DNA of 64,000 bases, from assembly GCA_950295325.1 (NCBI GenBank), contig OX485807.1, positions 41,756,440-41,820,439 of the forward strand, read 5' to 3'. The notes under the pieces were generated by a model that was not told the DNA's origin, searched no databases, and saw only the letters and a list, made by a program, of their open reading frames with translations. This DNA is from Polytrichum commune (lineage: Eukaryota > Streptophyta > Polytrichopsida > Polytrichales > Polytrichaceae). Shown here one piece after another: positions 53,297 to 63,773 of the stretch (position 1 is the stretch's first letter; every line of letters begins with the position of its first letter). Position numbers and translations under genes: made by a program.

Positions 53297-56200
53297 TCAA
53301 TTCTTGAAGAATATATCTGCCGCTTGGTCAGGGAAAAATTGCAAATATAGGTAGGCCACTGCAATCAGCAACATATACCAGAGTCAGATATCAATGACAA
53401 GTTCAACAGACCCTTTATAAATTGAGATCTTGCTGGTAATGCAGGTCGCCAAACACACTCAACTGGCAATTATACTTCCACCATCTACCTGTGAGCTCAC
53501 CTGAAAAAAATCTGCTTATATGGGACAGGTGTGTGAAGTTGGCTAAGGTGGGGAAACTTACACACAAGAAGGGTGCCGAGTACAACTGAAAATTGTTGTT
53601 GGATGGTCACCAGACCAGCTTTCCCTGCATCTTTCAGATCTCTTGGACCCTCCTTCTCAAAAGTACCTGGTCAGACGCAACATATTAATTCATAATCTGT
53701 TGATATCAAATGCATGCACAGGATTTTTCAGAGTAGCCACATGCAACTAGGAGACATTTTCTGAGACAACGACTCTCAACAATTTGCAAGCTAGTGCAAC
53801 TTGGTGTGTGTAGATCCAGAAATTTTCCTGTATAGTAGAAAAATGAACCAAAATGAAACAGCAGAGGATTTGCCACCTGTACCTGGCTCAACCTTCTGCA
53901 AACCATTCAGAAGGTAGGCTACATTTTGGAATCCTGCTTTCTCCAGCTTGTCAGCAGCTGTTCCTGACCTATGATTCATTGACACGCCATGTCGTATCAT
54001 AAGCCGAGTTTCTATGGCATTTGATGGAAAATTCAAGCATACAAGGGTAGACCACAAGAGTGTTGTAAGACGCTCAGAATATATAAGGGACTTTCCGGAA
54101 TAAACACCGTGAGGTATTTCATATTGGTTTTTAAAATGGATGGTTCACATGTGTGGGATCGCAATCAGTAGCCATGATGATAATTGAAGGCACTAGACGC
54201 TTTGATCTTGAAAATTCTTGAGAAATCCTGATGTCTTGAAGAAAAAGAAAAAGGTCCACAGGTTCCCTGCTTTGTTTTGATGTTTGAGATCTTATCAGGG
54301 AACTCTCATGGCGTGAAATTCCACTCAGTAACCCACCCTGGCAAAACACTAAGGAAATTTACAAGGTTTTTAAGAGCCGAATAATCTGTACATATCGGAG
54401 AAAAATTCTAACCATCCTTGAAGTTCTTCCAGTAATCAACCCACTCATGATATGATACATAAACATCAGTCACTGGGAAAATTATGACATGCTGACCTTG
54501 CATGTTGGGAGAGGGACTGCGCAGTGAGATCCACACACTAGGTGCATGAAGACACTAGGAATGGAAGAGGAAACGGTAGAGACTGAGGAACATCGAGGAA
54601 GATCAGAGAAGGAAATGTGACTGACTGCTAACCTTAAGCCTTCCTGACAGACAATGAGGATCTTGTCATCCTTCTTGAACCGCTTCTCTACGGTGGAAAC
54701 AAAGTCATTGTTCTCCTTGGTAAATGCTACTCCATAAAAGGCTCCCGCAAAGCTGTTGTGAGCAAACTTCTTCAGAAGAGTACCTGTGGTCAGTAGAAAC
54801 CTTCAGTACCATCCAAACTATTTTAAACATCAACGTTCAAATCAAAAGAGCCAAGTTCAGGAGAAGCTCAGCCCTACATTCAAGCCCCCAAGTTCCAACA
54901 GCTCTCTTCTGCAAGTGGCCCTGGCCCAAACTCTGAAGCATGAGGGAATTTTGAGAAATCTACCACAGAAAAAACATGTCGTAAATTGCCTAAAGTTCCT
55001 TGTGTAGGTTGTAAACACCAAAAAACTCGTTTAGCTATATAAATCATTGTAAGTAATGATGTTCAAACAACACTTACAGATAATGGTAATCACAAAATAA
55101 GAATCAAAAGAGATAGCCAATCCAGAGCTTTTAGAGTTACATACAATAAAATGCAATCAAAAGGACACAATCAAAAAACTACAATGACACGGAAAACAAA
55201 TCACACAAGCGGCAGTAGCTAAATGGTGGAAAGCCATAAGACGAGGGGCCGTTACAACAATCTGCATGGAAGGAGCCACTTCCCACGATATCCACACTGC
55301 CTTGATCAGTTCCCACAAACAATGAATTCTTGTCTTAAGTTTCTGCTACTGATCTCCAGAGGTAAAGGGAAGACTCAAGCAAATTGTTGTAAATCATGTG
55401 TTCTAAGACCTCAATTTCCACACAGAGAAAGCAGGAGAGATAAGACAATACCCTAAGTAGGCAAAACCAAAAGCCAAAAGTTTAGAATCTGCCTGTACCG
55501 GGGTCTGAATCTTCGTTGTCAATGAAGAGGGGTGCATGCAGACTCTTGGGGATGTGAGAACGGTTGTACTGTCCCGCATCCCTGATGTCAATGATAGAGT
55601 ACCCCTCCTCATCAACGAGCTGCTTAGCCTCTTCAGCATCGACATACTCTACCCCTGCTGCACGCGCTACTCCGGTAGTCTGAGTGTCCGAGAGCGAGGA
55701 TCTTGCCCCATGATAGCTTTGAACGCTTTTCAGATGCACACCGCACCACCTACAGATGAAAAAAAACACTAGTAGGTCTGTCAAAATCCTTGCCAAGCTG
55801 CCACCACCACGTTACTGCAATACATGTGGAAATCATATATACATTTTGGGGGCGGGTGGGCACCGACGCAATCACTGCTCCCAAAGTTCCGAATCAATCG
55901 GGCCGAATTGATGGTGGCATGTTGAGCAGACGGTTCGGAGATGGCTTGGAGCATTTACTCATATGCACGGGCATTTATTCAAAAAGACATGGGTCCAAAC
56001 TAGTTCCTATACAATTTGGAAGTCTGAAATGGCAAGGGAGAATGGGGGAATTGATGCAGATGCCTTTCCAACATCGACATGTTGAACGGGATGGTGCGGG
56101 AATGGCCCGGGACATTTAATCATATACACAGTGCACAACGGGTCAGGTCAGGATGGGCCGAAACTAGTCTACTATACATTTTAGAAAGGTTGAACGCGAG

Positions 56201-57122
56201 GGCGCCCGTGTGATGAGGCCATCAACGTTCAATCTTCCCAAAACAGGACGGCAGCATGTTGAGTGAACGGTGTGGGTATGATGACCTGGGACATTCTTTC
56301 CTATGCACAGGCACATCGGTCTGGAACGGGACGGGCCCAAACTAGTCTCGTTACATAGAGGAACTCAAGGGTTTAAGTCCAATCACCTTGAGCTCATCAG
56401 ATTCATCCGATGATAACAAGAATGCTGTTGAGACATCTGTCATAATGTGAGTAGACATGGTTCTGTGATGTTGCAAAATGCGGGAACCATTACTCGCATA
56501 TCAATTCAAAATCGGTAAATGCACCAAAGTGTAAGAGGAGACTCTGCCTAATGAATCCGCAAAGCTCTAAGGAAAACGGAGCTCCATCCTTCTGCCATCC
56601 TAAATTCACTTCCTTTGTCAAACATTACTGCGAAGGTAGTCCTTTAGTTACCATGGAATACCAAAAAAGCCTAAAATCTCTGCCATCTTCAATACACTAG
56701 ACCTCAACTACCCGCTATGAGCATTGAGAAACATTACGGAAGTCCTCATTGTATGCCAATTCTCCACTCTCTAACTCGTCCATGCCCAGTGACGGTCATC
56801 AATCCCTGCTTTAAGCAACAGTCGCCAAAACTATTGTGGAAAAAAAGAAAAAAAAATTAAAAACAAAAACAAAATATCGAATTCATCTCACCAACCATCC
56901 GAAGCGAACATCTCCACAGCGTAAGTGTTACACATTCGACATAGTAAAGCGGGAATTAGTCTAGGAGAATGCTGCAATTTTTTACCTGTGGGAACTGGCC
57001 TGGAGCAGGGCCGGGCGGCTGCAGCTTCCGAGGTCGCGAGCGGAAAGAGACGCAGTTTTGGCGAGGCCGGTGATGGCTGCTGCTGCCTGCAATTGCATTG
57101 CGGAAGCCATCGCCATCGCCAT
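53297..57122 (-). CDS. STR9: Rhodanese-like domain protein 9, chloroplastic
   Basis: Six exons on the minus strand: 57122-56986, 55749-55499, 54783-54633, 53968-53883, 53666-53562 and 53358-53297. All junctions are GT-AG with matching phases; the product has 263 residues. The start is the first of three close in-frame ATGs (57122, 57116, 57110) opening an Ala/Ser-rich transit peptide. The rhodanese domain (about 80-210) has 'VDAEEAKQLVDEEGYSIIDI' (82-101), 'RDAGQYNRSHI' (102-112) and active-site loop 'CQEGLR' (Cys175 to Arg180), then 'GFQNVAYLLNGLQKVEPG' (192-209). A hydrophobic C-terminus (about 235-252) and 'LQFFPDQA' (249-256) match plant STR9, a predicted plastid sulfurtransferase-like protein. 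The substrate is unknown. Exon 4's acceptor (CATAG) lacks a strong pyrimidine tract. Same strand as CAP and SecE. Confidence 0.94.
55915..56360 (-). repeat. Diverged tandem repeat in STR9 intron 1
   Basis: Three copies, starting near 55918, 56077 and 56252, of 'gcatgttgag..acggt..gg.atgg', 'ggaca/gcattt', 'catatgcac' and 'gggcccaaactagt'. The period is 160-175 bp. Intronic and non-coding. Confidence 0.75.
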
Positions 57123-57253
57123 ACCAAATCACTCCTCCCTTCGCTGAAGAAAACTCAACCGAAAGCATGGACACGGCGGTGAACTCTGCTGGGGGCTGGG
57201 ACTCTCCATAGGATAGAGGCTCTGTCCACGTGTAGGCTGGAGAGGGGCCCACA

Positions 57254-57261
57254 AATATATA
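57254..57261 (-). promoter_or_regulatory. Candidate TATA box of STR9
   Basis: TATATATT on the minus strand, 132 bp before the ATG at 57122. GGGCCC lies just beside it, and a G-box CACGTG lies at 57227-57232. If transcription starts about 30 bp downstream, upstream ATGs at 57209 (short frame ending TGA at 57129) and 57168 (out of frame) would be in the leader and could lower translation. Confidence 0.5.
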
Positions 57262-58734
57262 GAGCTTCCAATCAGATATGGCCGTGGCACGTCCCTCCTC
57301 GATTACGGGCAGCTGCAACTGCTGCCCGTGAACAACCCTGGGTTTTTGTCAACACAAGTGTCCCGGGAGGATTTTGGGCGTAGTTGGTCAAAATCCTAGT
57401 GTTTCCAAGTCCAACTGGTTAAATGTTGTGATCTTTCGGTTTTTCTTTATTAATTTGAGGCATATCTCATAGACTCCTCTACAATGATGGGTAATTTTCC
57501 TTATTCGAGATTAGTCTAAGATGGTTTTTTTTTTGGGGGGGGGGGAGGGGTGGTGACGTATGCCCATTCAAGGACTGAGGGGATCTTCATTTTGGTACTG
57601 ATAAAGGCATTCATATGAGCTCCAAAAGTTTTGAGGAAACCTAAATGGCTTCAACCCGAATTTGGATATGTGAATCATCTTGTACCAATGGTGTGTTGAA
57701 TATTGTAGAATAGTGGTGTAAAAGGAAAAATAGCCATTTAGACACAACTTCCTTAGTATCATGGCAGGTTCAACAACACATGCATAACAAAAATTCCATC
57801 CTGTGCCACATCGACTTTCCCATATCTTTCAATCAATAGTTTTGTGAATGTGGCACATTCACTTCAAAAAAAGAAGAAAAAGTATCAAAGCTGCCATGGT
57901 ACTATGGTATCAATGTGACATCTGATCTCAGCTTGGTGATTTGAAAAATCATTGTTCAAGAGTCTGGTGCATCTGTGGGTCTTTTCAGACCAGGAGAAGT
58001 CTTACAAATAATAATCCATTGGTTCTTGCTTGCATCCATCTATCACATGAGAGGAAAGGCAAGAGATTGGTAAGGTAGAAGCACCTATTGCAGATACATT
58101 AAGCACTATGGTCCCTTATCTAACCCAACGAATTATTTTACTGTTCCAGTGTTCTTCAGCTCTAGCTCATGTTTTTTTCAGTATTGCATAGCATTGCCTG
58201 TCACCTTAGCAAGAGAAATCTCATAAATTGTGGCCACGTGACAAAAATCCAGCAATATTTCTCCCTCATTGCAATTCCCATTTCATCCCTCATTTCCTCT
58301 AACTTGACAATGAACACCAGATGTAGAATCACAAAAAGTTACTCAAGTATGAATTATGCTTTTGCAGACTCGAGCTGCTGCACTTTTCACCAGTGTGTAT
58401 GCTTCACTGATCCAAGTATAAAAAAAATTGTGTACAAATACATGTCGTTGCGGATTACTCATTGGCTGTTGCACCTGGAGAATGTGCAACCCTATGATGA
58501 AACTCCAACATAATTGCCTCCACCTCTATATAAAGGATTCTGTCACCTTACCTACCGACCTCATAAGGAACAAAAACATGCTTCAAAACATCTACTCCAG
58601 TCAAAAGGTAGGCACGAGCATGAAGTGCAAAAATCTTTCCGCAGATTGTTGACTTGAACCAGAGATTGGCACTTTTCCAGTGCAGGTTTCAGAAATTCAT
58701 ATTTTTTGTGGCCTACCTTCATTTACACTGTACT
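57262..58734. other. Region between SecE and STR9, with repeat fragments
   Basis: Holds a truncated reverse C element (about 57370-57500, 'gtccaactggttaaatgttg') and a poly-G tract (57535-57550). A reverse G fragment (57560-57770) follows. No gene seen between 57780 and 58734; the last part is the SecE 3' flank. Confidence 0.55.
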
Positions 58735-60065
58735 TCATGAAAGTCGTCGCATACTACTTGCTAGTAGGAAGCGGAAGAAAGAATCCACCGCAGACAAGAA
58801 CACCATAAGGAGAATCACTACCACAAGTGTTAACAATGCTGTTTTCACCTGCATATCATTACAGAACCACATTATAGTCAATGATATGTCCAGAATGTCA
58901 TGTCCCAACAGACTTAACATTTTATGATTAGAGAAGGTTTAACATGAAAGAAACTTTTTAAGGTTACAATGAGGTGTTTTGGGGATTATCACTCCCATAG
59001 AATACCCTGATACGTCAATAATACTGATCTATTGTGTGGTATTGAGGACGGAAGGACAGTCATGCGATAGTCTTCTTTACTTGGTCCCAGCATACTACAT
59101 TGGGCCAATGTTACTCCAAGAGTTCCACTTGCTGCTTTTAGGGTTCTCAAACACATCACGTTTTCCAAGTCTAAAGGTTTGCAGTAGGAGAGAACTTAGA
59201 GGTTGGACAAAGTAAAGCTTCATCTTGGACCAGTGTTGCTCCAAGATTTCTGCTTGCTGCCTTTAGGGCTCTCAAACTCATCATTTTATTTCTTTTAGCA
59301 AAGATTTGCAGATGGGGAGAACTTAAAGCTTCCACAAAGGAAAGCTCCATCCCTGAGCCAATGTTAATCCAAGAATTTCTTGTTGCCTTTAGGGCTCTCA
59401 AACTCGTCATTCTTGACAAGTTTAATGGTTTGTAGATGGAGAGAACATAGAGATGGGACATAGCAAAACTTCGTCCCTCCGGAGTGGGGACACTCACAGC
59501 GAGCGTCAAACCCTAAAACTTCCTACCCAGTTGGCAACAACGTGATTCCTGCTGACCACTAAAAGCATCACATATCTGCGTCATGTAAAGAAGGGCAAGT
59601 GCGACAGGGAAAATGCATACAGTAATTTCCAGAGATGGCCACTCGATTTCCTTGATCTGGCCCGGCTGCTCCCACAAAAATTGGAACACGCCCTTGATAG
59701 GACTCTTAAGAAAGATGTCCTTGATAGATCTATTGAATATACACTCCCACAGCAGAGATTAGAATCTGAAATCTCCCCTTCCCTAATTGCAAAATGACAG
59801 AAAAATTGCACAACGAGAGAGAGAGAGAGAGTTCCTCTAAGATTAACAGAGGTGATACTGGCAGCTTAACTTACTGGTCATTCGTCCCTGAGGCCTTGAC
59901 ACAATGGCGCCTTCGTTGGCCTTTCTGCACAATGAGCTGCCGACCGAATGACAACCTGCCTCGTCCTTCGCCAACGAACACGCTCCTCAAATTGCTGCCA
60001 TGCGGTGCAACTCGAGGTCCCGCTGTAGCAGGTATCTTCAACGACGCTGTTTGGAGCAGCGCCAT
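58735..60065 (-). CDS. SECE: Chloroplast SecE-type translocon subunit
   Basis: Three exons: 60065-59875 (donor GTAAGT), 59729-59621 (donor GTATGC) and 58848-58735 (acceptor TGCAG). Phases match (2, then 0); the product has 137 residues. Residues 1 to about 55 are a transit peptide very like that of LTD. The mature part has the SecE signature: an amphipathic helix 'GVFQFLWEQPGQIKEIEWPS' (77-96), then one membrane span (about 102-123) ending '..AVDSFF' and a basic tail. SecE clamps SecY in the Sec channel; in plastids cpSecY/SecE works with SecA to move proteins into thylakoids. KEIEWP favours the thylakoid SECE1 type over envelope SECE2, but I cannot settle this. The acceptor of exon 2 (AATAG) follows a branch-like CTAAT. 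AAACCCT telo-box motifs lie at 60076 and 60321. Confidence 0.9.
59105..59485 (-). repeat. Tandem repeat in SecE intron 2, about 126 bp x 3
   Basis: Units start near 59105, 59230 and 59358 with 'ccaatgttactccaag' variants. They carry 'cttgctgcctttagggctctcaaact' and 'ggtttgcag.aggagagaac'. Intronic, and spliced out in the SecE model. Confidence 0.85.
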
Positions 60066-60119
60066 CGCTACAGCTAAACCCTGGCTATGGCGAAATGATG
60101 TCAATCTGTAGAGCCTAAA

Positions 60120-61245
60120 GAAATTGAGAGTAGTAAAGTATCCAAGCATTCGCAGCAAATCCTAGACAGCGATGTTGCCGTCAATCTTCAATATGCTTCC
60201 CGACTACAACCAATTCAGCTTGACACTACAACTTCAACAGTTTTCTACCTGGATCTCCGTCCGAAGAAAAAGAAGACAGAACCATAATTACAATCCTCAC
60301 AGTGTCGGAAGCTCGCTACTAAACCCTAATAACAGCAATTATATGATTTTAAGAATAATTGGAGCCGAGAAACACAAATGCCACAGCAGAAGTGCATTTG
60401 GTTAACCGTGCAGGTGTCAATTGAAAGGAATTTCCTTAAACATACAGAAACATGAGAGCATACAAGCTGGCCGAATTCCTGTAACTCTGAGACATTGTGA
60501 GCTCACCGAATTGCCGCAGTGAGGTCACAGAGTAACTCTGGACGCGCGCATGAGAATGTCGGCCCTCAAGCTCCAAAGACTTCGCACTTGACCAATTCAA
60601 GCACCTACAACGTGATTCCCTGAACTGTATTCGGATCTCTTCAAAAACCGTATTGCCATGAGTACCGAACGCCTCCTGCACCAGCTCGTTTCCAAGACAC
60701 ATGAAAGATTCTGACACAACTCTACAAATGCCGCGAGATGGAACAAATGAAAACCTCTCAACGTCTACGTTGTGTACACACATTCATCGCAGTTCTGTTA
60801 TGAGCTAGAGCGGACCTCAAATGGTATGCTTGGAAATACTCTAAGATAGATGGGTCTTAAATGGTTACTTTTTCCACGTAGCTCACTTTTCTAAGGATAT
60901 GAAACATGTAAAAGTAGTATGAGATGGCCCTACAAACTATGGGGGGTGTTAGATCCGGGTTGGGGCAGCCCTCCAGGGAAATTCTTAGAATTGGGCAAGC
61001 TTACAACTTGCATTCAAAAATGTCACGGGCACCACAAAGCATTGCCAATATCAAGTTGCACATCATTGATCATGTAGTTTTTTTTGCATAAGAATCAACA
61101 AGCATCTTCAAATGAATCATGATCCTCAGAAAAATTATGATGGTTAGGAACATGATTATAGAGATCTTGAAATAATCCAAGAAATGCAATTAATTTGATG
61201 AACCTATTTAGCGTGGAAATTCCACTGAGGAATGCTGCTTAATAA
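60120..61245. other. Region upstream of SecE
   Basis: The SecE 5' flank, then a G fragment at about 60845-60950. The minus-strand 115-codon open frame (60783-60436) shows no domain, signal or splice support. Otherwise nothing recognised. Confidence 0.5.
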
Positions 61246-62228
61246 GGGCCACTTCACACATGACACTGAGAGCCCGTGACCAGTACACTTCAAGCACTCT
61301 CATTGGTGGGAAAGGCGGAGCCAGTCCAAGTTCGCTTCACACTGCGCTTGAGGGACCAACGGAGTACGTGAATGCAAGATGGATCTAAAGTCTACATGGA
61401 TTCCTGCATGGCATCAAATGGATCATGTTTCATGGTTCATTTGGACTATTTTCATAAACCACTTCTTGGAGGTAGGCCTAACACAAAACCAGGAGACCAA
61501 CGCACTCCAAACACTCACAACCGTTGATTTATTCTATTATATCATGTGTAAGGATCCCCATGAATAGAAATTCATCGAAATAGCATTTGGTTGAAGGCCC
61601 GGTCACATGTGACTTCACACTACACTCGAGGATCCGTGACCACACTACCTGGTTTTGGAGGTGCCTTGGGACGGCCTTTGGACATTTTCTTTTGGGCTCT
61701 CACAATTTCGTGGTCACGGCTCTTGGCTCATGTGTGAAGTGCCCCTTAGCCAAGAGCCGTGACCACAAAATTGTGAGAGCCCAAAAGAAAGTGTTCAAAG
61801 GCCATCCCAAGACACCTCCAAAATCATGTCGTGTGGTCACGGACCCTCAAGTGTAGTGTAAGTCATATGTGACTAGGCCCTTAACTAAATGCTATTTCAA
61901 TGAATTTCTATTCATGTAAGTCCTCACACATGATAAAATAAAATAAATCAACGGTTGTGAGCATTCGGAGTGCCATGATCTCCTGATTTTATGTTAGGCC
62001 TACCTCCAAGAGGTGATTTTTGAAAATAGTCCAAGTGACCATGAAACACGATCCATTGGATGTCATGTAGGAGTCCATATAGACTTGACATCCATCTTGC
62101 ATTCACATACTCCGTTGGTCCCTCAAGCGTAGTGTGAAGTGAACTTGGACTTGCTCCGCCTTTTCCACCAATGAGAGTGCTTGAAGTGTAAGGGTCATGG
62201 GCTCTCAGTCTCATGTGTGAAGTGGCCC
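61246..62228. mobile_element. Inverted pair of family A elements (fold-back)
   Basis: The left arm 61246-61745 is a full A in plus orientation (GGGCCACTTCACACATGAC to GAAGTGCCCC). The right arm 61749-62228 is an A in minus orientation lacking its first roughly 20 bp. The composite is flanked by TAA on both sides (61243-61245 and 62229-62231). The arms are near-complements over about 480 bp, so a transcript would form a very long hairpin. The right end is about 305 bp upstream of the cyclotransferase ATG. Confidence 0.9.
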
Positions 62229-62364
62229 TAAGGATACCATTTTCAAAGGGGCCAAAAGCGGTATTGGACGAAGTTCCACGGCGATACCTCATTCATCTAT
62301 TTGTTGTTGACAGATAAGGATTGACAACTGTCATTACCGAAGCCTCCTCTCTCCAGAGCAGCTG

Positions 62365-62371
62365 TGACGTC
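62365..62371 (+). promoter_or_regulatory. TGACGTC bZIP-type motif
   Basis: A palindromic TGACGTC(A)-like core (TGA-class bZIP, as-1/CRE type) 162 bp upstream of the ATG at 62533. Such sites are common upstream of plant stress-responsive genes. Function here is inferred. Confidence 0.35.
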
Positions 62372-62532
62372 GGTGGATCGAATGGCAAGAGTATCAGACC
62401 TCAGTTCAGTGTGTGGAATTTGTCACGGATCGCAGTTTGAGGTTGTTGCTAAGCTTGATACTCTGCAGCTGTGGATTGTTCTGAGCGAGTGAGCGAGTGA
62501 GTGGAGAATCGAAGTGGCTGCCAAGGAGAGCG

Positions 62533-63773
62533 ATGGCAGAGGAAGCGGAGCATGTATTTGTATATGGCAATTTGAGGCCCGATGCACCGGGGAACACAGA
62601 GCCGCTAGGGCACGCCAATGGCGCCAAGAAGGCATACCTCATGGGCAGCAGATTGTACTGCTTCAACAAAGGAGGCCAACCGCACGCTGCCGTGCGGCTG
62701 GAGGAGGCAGGGCATGCGGTGACGGGCTATGTCGTGAAAGCGGCGAGTTCTAGCGACGTGTCTGGTCTGCTGCAAGAGTCGGAGAGCAAAGAGTACTCGC
62801 CCCAGCTCTACGAGAGAGATATAGTTGAGGTATATATGGAGAGATTACACGATTTAAACGCTCTTGCCTCTTTTCCCCATTCTTTCCTCGTCATTTTGGA
62901 TTATTGTGAGTGATTGACTTGCCGATATCTATTTTGATTGCAAATGCATGAGCTTCTTAGGGTTAGGTTAGATGGGGCTTATTTGGTTGCTTTTTACTTT
63001 TTGTTGTTTCCTGCCGTATACTACTTGGATTGGCGACATGGAATTTTCTGTGCGTCCACAAATGTACCTGAGGAAGCCAGGATCAACCTCACCAAGTTTT
63101 GGAGCTAATCTCAAAGTGTTATGAATCTTCAAAGTCCAATGACAATGATCCTTAAGAAGGCCACATAGGTCCCCTGATTATGTTGACTATGGAGCTTAGA
63201 ATGGTTAACAGAATTTGAGCATGACACGTCTTTCCGATGTTTGTTCTTAAATATGCACCTAACCACCAACCACTAATCTGGGTGTCCAATCAAGATAAGT
63301 AAGCGAAATTGGCCTGCTTACCTTATTAAAAGCCCTTGAGGCTCTCGCTTACCGGTGTGTTGTCAACACATCTCAGACCGTGGGCAAAGGCGAGAGGAAA
63401 TTATCGCACACCTCTCATCCATAGTAGCTCTCATACCCCAAATTAGTATGGTCCAAGTTAATTGAGATGAATCAGCCATAAACCAATAGGGGGTCAAGTT
63501 TTTATGTTGAAGTGTATGAGAGCTACTCTTGTAGCAAGAATTTTCTCTTGCCTCTGCCTGCGGTCCGAGATGCCTTGCTCACGAGTCGGAAAGTGTGAGT
63601 GCTCTTGTTAGTATTAGGGATGATTCGTGGTATATACAATGATGGTCTGATTGTCAATGACGCAGGTCGTGACGGAGAGGGGTGAGCGCGTGCCTTCCTA
63701 TGTCTACCACCGGCCCGATGTTGATGTGTCAAACCCTGTTCCTAAAGGAGATTGGCTACAGCGTGTGTTCTAA
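62533..63773 (+). CDS. Gamma-glutamylcyclotransferase / AIG2-like protein
   Basis: Two exons, 62533-62829 and 63666-63773, with a phase-0 GT-AG intron of 836 bp; 134 residues. The start is the ATG at 62533. The N-terminus 'VFVYGNLRP' (8-16) is the substrate-loop motif (YGxLR) of the GGCT fold. Then come 'KKAYLMGSRLYCFNKGGQPH' (32-51), 'VTGYVVKA' (63-70), 'YERDIVEVVTERGERVPSYV' (93-112) and a closing 'KGDWLQRVF' with the usual Gly-Asp-Trp. This family removes 5-oxoproline from gamma-glutamyl amines or peptides, or acts in glutathione turnover; plant AIG2 relatives are defence-linked. The catalytic Glu is uncertain; candidates are in 'QESESKEY' (81-88). No targeting peptide, so probably cytosolic. 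The family A hairpin lies upstream, and a family G copy (about 62945-63330) sits in the intron. Confidence 0.85.
62945..63330 (+). repeat. Family G copy in the cyclotransferase intron
   Basis: Shows 'ggttaggttagatggggctta', 'gccacataggtcccctgat', 'agcttagaatggttaac' and 'accaaccactaatctgggtgtcc', in the same order as 34690. Diverged. Confidence 0.65.

Noticed and set aside
56956-57318. 120-codon minus-strand frame over STR9 exon 1
   Set aside because: Its phase at the CAG|GTAAAA donor does not fit exon 2. The frame from 57122 does.
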